Assembly: GCA_023079485.1 (NCBI GenBank)
Contig: CM041108.1
Location: forward strand, 6,477,321 to 6,541,320
Origin: Archilochus colubris
Lineage: Eukaryota > Chordata > Aves > Apodiformes > Trochilidae
Direction: 5' to 3'
DNA: 64,000 nt
Below are positions 1 through 10,131 of the stretch, in pieces. The translations under genes were made by a program, and so were the position numbers. The number at the start of each line of letters is the position of its first letter. Positions within the stretch are counted from its first letter, which is position 1. The notes beneath the pieces are model-generated. The model ran no database searches and was not told the DNA's origin. It worked only from the letters and a program-made list of their open reading frames with translations.

Positions 1-79
1 GCTACTTAAGGGATGTTATTACTGCATGGGCAGGGTGACAAAGGGTTCTGGCTGTTATTAACAGCAGGCTTTCCCTTAC

Positions 80-898
80 CTGATTGGCATCTCCAGGGAG
101 TAAAAGGGATTCTTCAGAGCAAAGTCAGAGTAAATCTCGTAGATCTTGCGGAGAAGGGAGTCTATCCCTGCCTGCCTGGGGTCAGCAAGAACCACAAATT
201 TGATCCCTGGAGCCACAATGACAGAGGTATTAGGACAGCTGAGCTCTGTCACAGCCCCAGCAATGCTGAGCCAGCACCAGAGGCCAGGCCTACCTGTCAG
301 CGTCTGGAAGCAGTGTAGCTTGAAGGTGTCTGTCTCCAGCATCTCAATCCCAGAGCTCCCGACCTCGGGAGACAGCTGCGACCCGATGGCGAAGAGCCTG
401 CAGAGAGACATCCCTCAGGACCCCTGGCCACACCACACCCATCCCGCCAGATCCTGCCGCAGCTCACGAGTGGAACATGGAGGCCAGCATGAGCTTCTCG
501 TTGGAGGAGAGACGATGGCGGCCAAAGCGGATGGACACTGGGTAGTTGGCAGGGTTGCCCAAAAACTCCAGTACGTCTTTCCCGTCCGCCGTGAAGCGCC
601 CGTTCACCTCCGCACCATTGATGGCCAGTACGACGTGGCCCACTGCAGGGGCAGCAGGTAGTCAGTTATCTGTCAGTCTGTCTGTCAGCCCCCCCGGCCC
701 GCTCCCCCCGCCCCGGCCCTCACCGCGGATGCCGTCGCGCTGCCCAAAGGCGACGACGACGCGCTCGTCGTGCGGGCGCAGGACGAGGTCGAGCGGGAAG
801 CTAAAAGTCTTCTCGGTGTCGGCGCGAGGCGCGTAGTGGTCGAGTTGGTAAATGAGGCCGCCCGCCTTGTTCACCACGTAGACGCTGAAGATCGCCAT
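80..898 (-). CDS. TRAPPC4: TRAPPC4, trafficking protein particle complex subunit 4 (exons 1-4; last exon lies left of the window)
   Basis: Coding exons read on the minus strand are 898-724, 642-468, 397-294 and 206-80, all with GT..AG borders. Together they give 193 codons plus two bases of R194. Human TRAPPC4 has 219 residues, so only the last 25 or so are missing, beyond position 1. The start is the ATG at 898-896; the protein opens [14 protein letters not shown] and contains [29 protein letters not shown] and [20 protein letters not shown], the signature of the longin/sedlin-like TRAPP core subunit with its inserted PDZ-like segment. In the family this subunit belongs to the core shared by TRAPPII and TRAPPIII, which act as GEFs for Rab1/Rab11-type GTPases in ER-Golgi and autophagic traffic. 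The gene is head-to-head with RPS25, its ATG 135 bp away, so a shared promoter is likely. No break or odd residue is seen. Confidence 0.97.
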
Positions 899-1033
899 GG
901 CGCCCCGCGCCGGAAGTGGCGTCGCCCCGGAAGTGGCGTCATCCCGATCCCGATCTCACGGGGCTTCCGCACGCCTCGCGCCAGGCGCTTCCTTTCTCGT
1001 CCGACATCTTGGGGGAGCAACGGCCGCTGCAGC
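899..1033. promoter_or_regulatory. Shared bidirectional promoter of TRAPPC4 and RPS25
   Basis: Only 135 bp separate the TRAPPC4 ATG from the RPS25 ATG, and the stretch is CpG-rich with no TATA box. Two copies of the ETS/GABPA consensus CCGGAAGTG lie at 910-918 and 927-935, 17 bp apart. A pyrimidine-rich 5' TOP-like start, CTTCCTTTCTC, is at 988-998; translation-machinery genes usually begin transcription at the C of such a tract, so the RPS25 TSS is probably near 988. The head-to-head arrangement matches the human locus. The sites are seen directly; their use is inferred. Confidence 0.8.
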
Positions 1034-2254
<1,221 letters not shown>

Positions 2255-2470
2255 GGAGGTGAGATGGGGGCTCAGTGAGAGGGTGGGTTTTGAGTTTGAT
2301 GCCTAATGCACAGGTACAGGCTGTGAGATGGACAACACCTATATTGCTGCAGATGGGCTGGTTCTTCAGTCTATTCAGAGAACATGTCCTGTTGTAACAA
2401 GTGTTGGAGCTGACCTTTCAGGCAGTTTGTTTTGACTCCATGATCTGATCTGAGACTTCTTGCTTTGCAG

Positions 2471-2540
2471 GTTCTCTGGTGACCTCGTCAACTGTGTGAT
2501 ATATATAGGTGCACACAATAAAATTACTGAAATGATTTTT
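2471..2540 (+). terminator. RPS25: RPS25 3' UTR exon with poly(A) signal AATAAA (2517-2522)
   Basis: A typical acceptor (TGCTTTGCAG) ends at 2470. The short 3' UTR exon that follows contains AATAAA at 2517-2522, and cleavage is expected 15-25 bases later. The intron between the stop-codon exon and this exon spans 2259-2470. Confidence 0.85.
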
Positions 2541-3266
2541 CTTGCTTTTTCAAGAATGTGTACGTTTCATTATTGAGCGGATACTGGTACAGCTCACAGC
2601 TGTCTACAAGTGACCTTTTTGCATTTATAGTATTATGAATGTATCAGCACACTTTTTAATTGCAAAAAAAGGGAAGGAATTTTTCCGTCCCCTACAGCAG
2701 CCACTGATGTTATAAAGTGCATGCCACTGTATAAGTAGGAGAAATATTGAAGCCCATTTCTTCCCCATTGGTGGGGAAGGTACCAGTGGGTGATTTTCAT
2801 TGTTTAAACTCCTAAACAAGCCCTGCCCACAGATCTCTGTGTACAAGGCAATAGCATCTGCCAGGTCAGTGTCTAGTGATAAAGTGCTGATCTACCAACA
2901 CAGAACTTTCTTTAACAAAACCAAACTTTATTTCTCAAAAATGTATTTCTTTAACCAGACGTCATGCTGCACATTAGCACAGGTGCTGCAGCAGATGCTG
3001 TACAGGCTCGGCTGTCAGATGAAGATAGTGGCAGAGACAGGATCTGCCCTTGTGGAACTTCAGGTTTCCCAGATAATGCCCTGATACAGGCTGCAGAGGG
3101 GGAGTGGATCTGCCACAGTGTTAGTAAGAGTGCTCCCCTTGCTGTCACCCTGTCTCCCAGAGACAGAGCATATCTATTTATTCAACAAGCACCAAGCCTG
3201 GCAGCGGCATCAACAGATGCAGCCACTCCAGTCCACCGAGCTTGGTTTCTTCAGTGCTTCTTATGA
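2541..3266. other. Convergent 3' region between RPS25 and CENATAC
   Basis: No coding sequence is recognisable here. On the minus strand it holds the presumed CENATAC 3' UTR. Two AATAAA signals (TTTATT on the plus strand) lie at 3177-3182, about 85 bases after the CENATAC stop, and at 2927-2932, about 335 bases after it. They may give short and long 3' UTR forms. Confidence 0.6.
2927..2932 (-). terminator. CENATAC: Candidate distal poly(A) signal of CENATAC
   Basis: AATAAA on the minus strand, about 335 bases downstream of the TGA at 3269-3267. It lies in A/T-rich sequence. The proximal copy at 3177-3182 is the alternative. Confidence 0.5.
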
Positions 3267-6044
3267 TCACCTTTTTTTCTTTTCTCCTGATTCGGCTCTA
3301 AACTGATGCCTGAAAGAGAGCATGGAAGTCAGAATTTAACAGTCCTGTAGAAAGAGAGAATTAGCACTGCCCCAGCTAATTAGTGAGGCAGTACTGTGTG
3401 TAGTGTTAAAAGCAGCAGCTCATTCCATCACTATTTCATTCCCATGGTGAGCTGCAGCAGTGTCTCCAGCTACCTGATGCATTTCTAGCATGCTGCAAGG
3501 TACCGGGGGGACAAGCATGCACAGATGGACCCATTGTGGGTGTAAAGTGAGACATGCTCAAGGCAGACACCAAGGCAGCCTCTGTGGTCTCAAGTCATGT
3601 GGCACAGCCCCAGGAAAACAGTGTGTGGCCAAGAGGTCTCCTGCTACTGCTCAGCCTGCTCTGTGGAAGCTGTGCACTCTCTGCTCAGCATCAATACTTA
3701 GAGGTTACCTGGACTGCCACCTCCTGCCATGATTCCAGACCCGCCCGAAGGAAGGGAGCCAGCTGTCACCAGTCTGAGAGGTATGATCAAAGTTGGCACC
3801 AACACGCTCTGCTGGGAGCCTTCTCAGCTTCTGCTTCTCTTCTAAAAAACACGTTGTGCAGCGAAAGTTTATTGGTCAAACTACCTTTGATTCAATAGTG
3901 CGGCAAAGGTAACGTAAATTTAACTGAAACGCATTCAAGCCACTCACTTTGTTTCAGAAACTCTTCATATGAAGGACCAATTTGTTGTATTGGTCCATCC
4001 TCTTCCTCCGTTAGCCATGGAGGTTTTGCTCCTAAGAAGGCACAGGGAAAACATGGTTAGCCACTGAGATAACTTCCTCATCTCCAGCCCCACAGCTGGC
4101 CCCACTAACGAAAACCCAAGGCTCTTGCCGTGGTTAAAGCCATGGCAGGTCATGCCTCAGGTTGTGCTCTCTACACTGGCAGCCCCAACAGAATTTTTTT
4201 AATGCAGAAAGTTTTCTTCTCCTTTGGTCTGTGAAGTGTTAGCAAGAGTTAACTGCTTCAGAACTGCTCTCCGTTATCCCTGTTATGCGTGGGAGCCAAG
4301 AGCGTGATTACCTGTGTGAATATTTCCTTTCCCTTCTGTTTCCTGTTAAAAGAAACATAAAATATCAGTTAGAAATAGATGCTTTTAAGGCTGTCTCTGA
4401 ACAAAATCATATTACATGCATTCCCATCTGGTATCAGGTTCTGTTACAAAAAGACACAGAGGGAGGCTCTTTATTTTCTTCAAGGAGCATTTAGGTTTTT
4501 GGTGTGTTTTAAAGAACATTCACTTGATAAAGCACAAGTTAATTGTGGATGAGTGGAACTCTGGGCTCTGAATGTGCAGTTACCTCATTCAGGGAGAGAA
4601 GCTGCAGCACCCTGTTTTGCTTTCTACCAGGTGCTGTATGTCAACGTCTGATAATTTAAGTGGCTTCTGTTAGCCAGTCATCCCTACCTGGTGGCCAATG
4701 AAGGTCAGAGCCTGGCTTGGTTCTATCCAGTTGAAGTTGGGTCCTGCCTGCATCCCACTTGGGCCAGGCTGCTCTACATCCCCTGAGGAGTCCCTGGAAC
4801 ACAGGAGGCAAGCGGCAGCCTGAGAGGTGGGTGACAGTCAAAGCTGGGGAGGTGACGTGTTTGGATTTTGGGAGTTTGTGTTTGGATTCAGAAGGAAGAG
4901 GAGGATTTGTTGTTAGGACATAATGATGTTAAATGCTTGTGTGTTACCACTGTGCTAATGGTTGTTAGGGGTCACCTACAATGTGCAGGAGGGAGAGTGA
5001 TCTTTGCAGGCATGGAGCTTACAAGGGTCTAGGTGAATGTTTGTGAAAACTCTGAATGAGTTGGAGAATCCTGGTGAGGACAGTTTGAACTGCTGCCACG
5101 GCATAGTGTGGCACTGCACACAACACAGCAGAAATTTAAGGAAAATGGTTCTCACCTTCTGACTCCTGCTAGGGGTCTGCACACAGGTGGTCCCAAACCA
5201 AGCTCTCTCTCTGCTTGAAGCTGGGTGTGATTCAGGAAAAAATGACACTATTTCTGGCACTGAGCAGACTCCCCAGCCACCCCTCGACCCTCCCGATGCC
5301 GGTGGGGGAGCGCTGCCCCCTCCCTGCTCCCCTCAGGCCAGGATACGGCTCACCGACCTGCAGGGCCGCCTGAACTGTCTCCCGCTGCCTGCGCTCAGCC
5401 TCCCGGATCCCAGCAGCCATCTGCGGGGACAGAGGAGCGGATGAGACCGGGCCGGGAATAGGTCCAGTTGGAATCCGGAGATGCTTTCCGGGGGTACCTG
5501 CCGGATCCGCTCCTCCTCTCGACGCCGGCGTGCAGCCAGGGCCTGCTCCGCCGCCCGAGCCCAGCGCTCGTACTCTTCGGCCGGCACCAGGACCCGCTCC
5601 CGCTCCGCTGCCTCCACCCGGTTCTCCCGCCAGAATCGCAGCGTCTCCCGGCGGTGCTCCGGCCTGCGGGACACCCGTCAGCGCCGCCGAACCCCCGGTG
5701 TCCCCCTCCCGCCGGTGTCCCCCGGCCCCTCCCGCCTACCCCGACAGGTGCAGGAGCAGGCCGGCCCCCGGCAGCGCCAGTCCGTCTCGCTGCCCGTCCT
5801 TCCTCACGCCGCGCCCGCAGCACAGGCACCAGACGCGTCGGTTGTGCTGGGCCGGGTCGTAGGCCGGCAGAGCCCCGCCGTCCCCCCCGGCCGCCACCGC
5901 TGCTGCCTCGGCCCGCGCGGCCGCTGCCTCCTGCTGCAGCTGGGCCAGCGCCTCCCGCAGCCGCCGCCGGTGCGCGGGACTGTAGAGGTGCCGGCGGCCC
6001 GAGAAAGAAGTGCGGCGGCACAGCGAACAGTGGTGCACGGCCAT
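3267..6044 (-). CDS. CENATAC: CENATAC (CCDC84), centrosomal AT-AC splicing factor
   Basis: Exons on the minus strand: 6044-5740, 5663-5498, 5420-5354, a microexon ending at 5156 (start 5165 or 5168), 4793-4688, 4342-4312, 4031-3948, 3841-3709 and 3309-3267 with TGA at 3269-3267. Using the 10-base form of the microexon, the chain is 314 codons with no stop; human CENATAC has 332. The N-terminus carries a C2H2 finger (CSLC at residues 6-9, then [10 protein letters not shown]), then a second CLCC...H...H finger that spans the exon 1/2 junction ([14 protein letters not shown]). The C-terminus is conserved: [52 protein letters not shown] and [16 protein letters not shown]. In mammals this protein binds the U4/U6 side of the minor tri-snRNP and is needed for splicing of AT-AC (U12-type) introns; its loss causes chromosome segregation errors. 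The middle acidic region and an alanine/glycine-rich insert in exon 1 differ from the human protein. All introns here look U2-type. Confidence 0.93.
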
Positions 6045-6345
6045 GGTAGCACGGCCCGGCCCTCCCCAGAACCACGGGGCGCAGGCGCGGCCGGCACGTC
6101 CCGACACAGTCCCGTGGGGCTCAGCACGGGGCTGCGGAACGGCCGTCGGGCCCCGCAATTGTCTCGCCGGACCCCCCTCCCGACCCCCTCGCCGGACCCC
6201 TTGGGGCCCCCCAACCCGCCCCCCCACTCCCCCCTCCTGCCGAGGTTTCGATGGCAGAAGGGGGCCGAGGTCTGGTGGAGGGTGGCCGGGAAAACCGAGC
6301 CACTCATTGCCCGTCGTTTGGTGCCCAGCGGGGTCGTGGTGTTCT
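6045..6345 (-). promoter_or_regulatory. CENATAC: CpG-island promoter of CENATAC
   Basis: Very CpG-rich sequence continues from the first two CENATAC exons to about 6345, then stops abruptly at A/T-rich sequence. An NRF1-like site, GCGCAGGCGC, lies at 6079-6088, 35 bases upstream of the ATG. There is no TATA box, as is typical of housekeeping promoters. Confidence 0.65.
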
Positions 6346-8168
6346 GAACCTGTTCTGAACCTTCACTGCGTTTCAGACTTCTTTCGTTTGTTGTTGTGAA
6401 CCCGGAGGTATCACATACCCAGGAAGAATGCTGGGTTCCACCCAAAGCACCTCTCCAATGCCTTTGTTTTCCTGCCCATCCACAGCTCTACCACAATCTT
6501 AAGTGTTTAGGGGTTTTTGCTGGGTTTTGTGAGTTTTCTTGTTGGCTTTTTTGGGTTTTTTTTGTTTGGGGTTTTTTTTTTTTTACATTTAGTAAGAGAG
6601 GAGGATGCTTCTGGCCTAGTCTGTTGTGACTGAGAGAGAGTCTGAACTGCAGCGTCAAAGTTATCTCAGTGCTGCCATCCAGTGCAGCCAGACCTTCAGA
6701 AACCATAAAATCATATAATCACAGTATAGTTTGGGTCGGAAGGGACCTTAAAGATCATCTAATTCCAACCCTTCTGCATGGGCAGGGACAATCAGGTTCT
6801 CCTCAGACAGGCAGATGGCCCTAGCTGTCATGTGTGGGACTGACAGCCGTCTATCTCACTCCTTCTAACTTCTTTGGTGACTAGGTGCTGTTTGTGCCCA
6901 GGTTGCAGACCTACCCTGGATGGTGACATCCAAGTGTGCACACTTAGACATAGACCTTGAGATCCTTTCATTGTTAACTTGTCTCTGTTCTGTTACGTTG
7001 GTCTCCTGGATGTGCCTAGCCTGTCTTCCCCATGCTATGGACTCAGGTGGGCTGTACCCTCTCTGTGGCCCACATCTAGACTATAACCCAGCAGTGAACT
7101 GCGAACTCTGCATCGTGACTGTGCTGTTTGTCCCCTGATCACAGGATGCCCCAGCTACTGCTGCACATGGGACTGATCATGGGCAGAACTGGACCCTTCA
7201 TACTTCAAATCAAGCATCTGCCACAGCAGTCAGGAAGAACATATGAAAAATCTGCTATTCTGGAATAGCACACACCTGCTGCCTGCCTGAACTCCAGCCC
7301 AGGGATGATCTGTCAACCTCTTACTTTAGAAGCAAGTAAGGTTGTGGGTCTTTTTTATTTGTTGCACCCTTTCGTCACCAATATAACACCCTCCTCGCAG
7401 TTTTGCTGATTTCTGCCAAGTGAGCATGGCAGAAATTCCAAGCACCTTGCAAAGCAGCCTGCCCAGCAGTTATGAGGATCCTTGCCTGCTCGTTTTACAG
7501 ATGGGCAAGTGCAACAGCTTGGAATAACGTCTGTATGGTAGGGGCTCCTCTCACTCAGCCAGTGAGCATGTTCTCCACTCAGCCTCTGACCTATGGGCCG
7601 AGACCCTTTGTTAGGGAACAGATAAACCTGCTGTAGCATAGTCCTCTGTACCATGAGGGCATTGCAAGAGGCAACAGGTTGCATGGAGGACTTTGTGTTG
7701 AAGTCGTAGTGGTTACCACATGTCAAAATACCAATGAAACTTGAGATGTGTGCAGCTGGACCAAAAACTGGACTTATTGAAGGAAAAGAGATTAGTCACC
7801 CGTCTCTCCCCCACTTCTAAATTTGAGCCTTTATGTCACAATGTTCATAATTTCCACATGCACTTTTTGGGAAGCTACCTGCAGCAGCACCTGAGAAAAC
7901 AAGATTTGTTTGAAAATATATGGTACATGTTTCCAAAACGGGGAGTCAGAAGGAATCACAGGCCAAAGAGGGATCTCATGAGATCTGCAAAAGAGAGAAA
8001 GAGAGAGGAAGTTGTGGTAGTTTCCTGGGCTGTAATGACTGCAGGGATACTGCTGCTGCAGCATGTCCTTTTCCATGTCAAACAGATAGGCCTTGTAGAG
8101 CAACATGACACTGAGATGAAGGCTCTGTGCTTTTATGCAGCCTTATTTGTTTCTCTTCCTATGTTGGA
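6346..8168. other. Intergenic region between CENATAC and FOXR1
   Basis: No coding gene is recognised. It contains a short direct repeat of GTTCTGAACCT near 6340-6362, a T-rich tract around 6545-6585 and a CR1 fragment (6704-6795). The rest shows nothing I can name. A plus-strand open frame of 170 codons at 7741-8253 overlaps the FOXR1 3' UTR and has no family resemblance. Confidence 0.5.
6704..6795 (-). mobile_element. CR1 LINE 3'-end fragment
   Basis: The plus strand reads AATCATATAATCACAGTATAG, then TTTGGGTCGGAAGGGACCTT and AAGATCATCTAATTCCAACC. This is the reverse complement of the well-known CR1 3' terminus, so the element lies on the minus strand. It is short, about 90 bp, and diverged at several positions. 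CR1 is the main LINE of birds and is typically 5'-truncated like this. Confidence 0.9.
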
Positions 8169-8174
8169 TTTATT
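8169..8174 (-). terminator. FOXR1: Candidate poly(A) signal of FOXR1
   Basis: AATAAA on the minus strand, about 110 bases downstream of the TGA at 8287-8285. It fits a short 3' UTR for the terminal FOXR1 exon. Confidence 0.55.
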
Positions 8175-8284
8175 ACAAAAAAAGATTCTTGGCTGGTCTG
8201 GTGACCAAGTCCTGCTTGGGGAGGTATCTCTGCAGGGATCTCTGAGTGTCTAGGGTCATCTCCTAGACCTGGTGTCCTGCAGTG

Positions 8285-10131
8285 TCAGTAACAGTGACCC
8301 GGGTCCGGTACCCACCTGTATCCCTCCCACCATGGGAACCTTGTAAGTCTGACTTGCTCTGCATTTTGCGGAATTCCTGCATTCTGAAACACACCTGGAT
8401 TGCTCATGCTTTGGCACACCAAGACAAGGTCCTCTTCAGGCAGAGCCTGTGTCTCCATCTGAAACTTTCTGCATCCTTCTGGAGTCAGTCTCCACAGGCA
8501 AGACTTGCGGTTTTTGTTGCCACACACAAAGCCAGTGGTTTTCTTAAAGCAGCTTCGGAGGCACAGGTTGTGTCTGATCGTGTTTTTCCAGCCCTGTGGG
8601 GCCGTTTCAAAAAATGGGAAGTGCTGCCTATGGAGAGAAAATATTTGTCTTGAGCTGAAGCAAGTAGATCAGAGGCTCCTGTACCCCTCACTGTCCCCCT
8701 TCATCCTGCACTAGGAGCTGAGGTAACAGCAGGTACCGTGTGAACTCGTAGATCTGCTGTACAGTCAGACTGCCACTTCCACTGTTGCGCAGGGCAAGGG
8801 TGATGAGGAGGCAGTAATTCAGGGGGGGACGGGGCCAGCCTCCCTTAGTTTTGTTGTTTGTTTGCTTGCGGCACTTGAGCTTCTTGCTCTGAGGTCTGAG
8901 GACTTCAGATGTCTGAGGCATCAGCATCTTCTTGGGTTCCTGAGTTTCCAGGATCTCCTGAGGAGCTGGGGTGTCCATGGGGGAAGCATCTTCATCTTCA
9001 GTAAGCTGGGGAGAGGAAGGAGAAAAAGGATGTGGATGTATTAGCCCTGAATAGAACGAAGGACAGGGAGAAGCTGCTTTGTTCTGTGGGACTATGCACA
9101 GAAAGCCTATATAAATTTCACCCTCCCTCCCTGCATGTGGCACTCAGCCTGGTCGTCAGACAGGCTCCATGCATTGCCTGAGCCCTGCTGAAATGAGAGG
9201 GGACCGCTCTTTTGTGCATATGGATTTGTTATTGCACACAATGCTTAGGGCTGCCTGAGAGTTTCCTATTTTGTACCTTTCCAGCCTCGCTGGAGGATGG
9301 CTGGACATCCTCCTTGGAGCAGTCCGAGTCCAAGTAGCCCCAGGATGCATTCATAGGGGAGGTTTCCATGGCATCAGGGACTGAGGCCACCGGGCTCTTG
9401 GATCTGTTTGGGTCCATGCTAGGGCTCCCAGGGATGGGGCAGACTAGGCTGGGGTTTACCCATGTCCACAGTTGGGGTTTAATGCCAGGTTCTAGGGAGA
9501 AGGAAAAACATCACCGTGTGGTTTCACCTGAGGATTGTTTCTAGACCTTGCTGTCCAGGGTCAGCCCAGGGAAGTTCCAACATAATGGAGATCCCAAGGC
9601 AAAGGTTTCCACTTGCCTTCTCATCCCATACAAGGTCCCAGACTTACCCCTGGCATCTGGTCGTGTCCCTGGCAGCAAGCACTCATGTGCCAGGGGGTCA
9701 GCGTGCCACTGCAGCATGAGATGGCGTGGGGTCTCATCAGGAGCTGGTAGACCTGGGGGGCCCCAGAGACATTGCCTGAACTTAGATTTTCTGTTAGCCT
9801 CCTTTCCTGTAAGCTATATACGTATGTAATACATAATTACAGACACTCCTAAAGTGATCTGATCACATTTAAATGTAAAGAAAATAGACTTTTTGTTAAC
9901 TTCTAGACTGGAACTTACTACTTGCCAGATTTTACAGTTTTCACCTGAATTTTGGAGATGGGAATCTTTTTGAAAGGAAGCCAAGTCAATCAGACCCCCG
10001 AGGCTCTTACCTTGCAGAGACTCTTCAGTAGTGATGGTGAGTTTGAGCTCCTCTCCTATATCCCAGTCTTCAAGCCCATTTTTTAAGTGCAGGCTTTCCC
10101 AAAATGAATTGTTTTGAAAACTCAAGTACAT
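8285..10131 (-). CDS. FOXR1: FOXR1-like forkhead transcription factor
   Basis: Assembled minus-strand exons: 10131-10011, 9752-9648 (acceptor alternatively before 9743), 9491-9277, 9005-8737 and 8627-8285 with TGA at 8287-8285. They join in frame to about 350 codons; human FOXR1 has 292. Exon 1 has the FOXR N-terminal pattern (FWESLH, then GLEDWDIGEELKLTITT). Exon 3 has PQLWTWVNPSLV, matching the FOXR LWMWV(N/D)PN motif. Exon 4 begins LTEDED and enters the forkhead domain (WPRPPLNYCLLITLALRN, then VQQIYEFTR), which continues in exon 5 as QHFPFFETAPQGWKNTIRHN and the wing strand KSCLWRLTPEGCRKF, roughly residues 204-300. FOXR proteins are nuclear DNA-binding proteins with gonadal and early embryonic expression in mammals. 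Position next to CENATAC supports FOXR1. Exon 2 rests only on phase and a good GTAAGT donor, and leaving it out also keeps the frame. The C-terminus runs about 30 residues past the MSNP motif and lacks the mammalian LFDL ending. Confidence 0.88.

Noticed and set aside
5395..6445. Several long open frames on both strands over the CENATAC first exons
   Set aside because: They are shadows of GC-rich coding sequence; only the frame with the zinc fingers matches a known protein.
7741..8253. 170-codon open frame on the plus strand
   Set aside because: Lies antisense to the FOXR1 3' UTR, resembles no family and has no promoter or poly(A) context.
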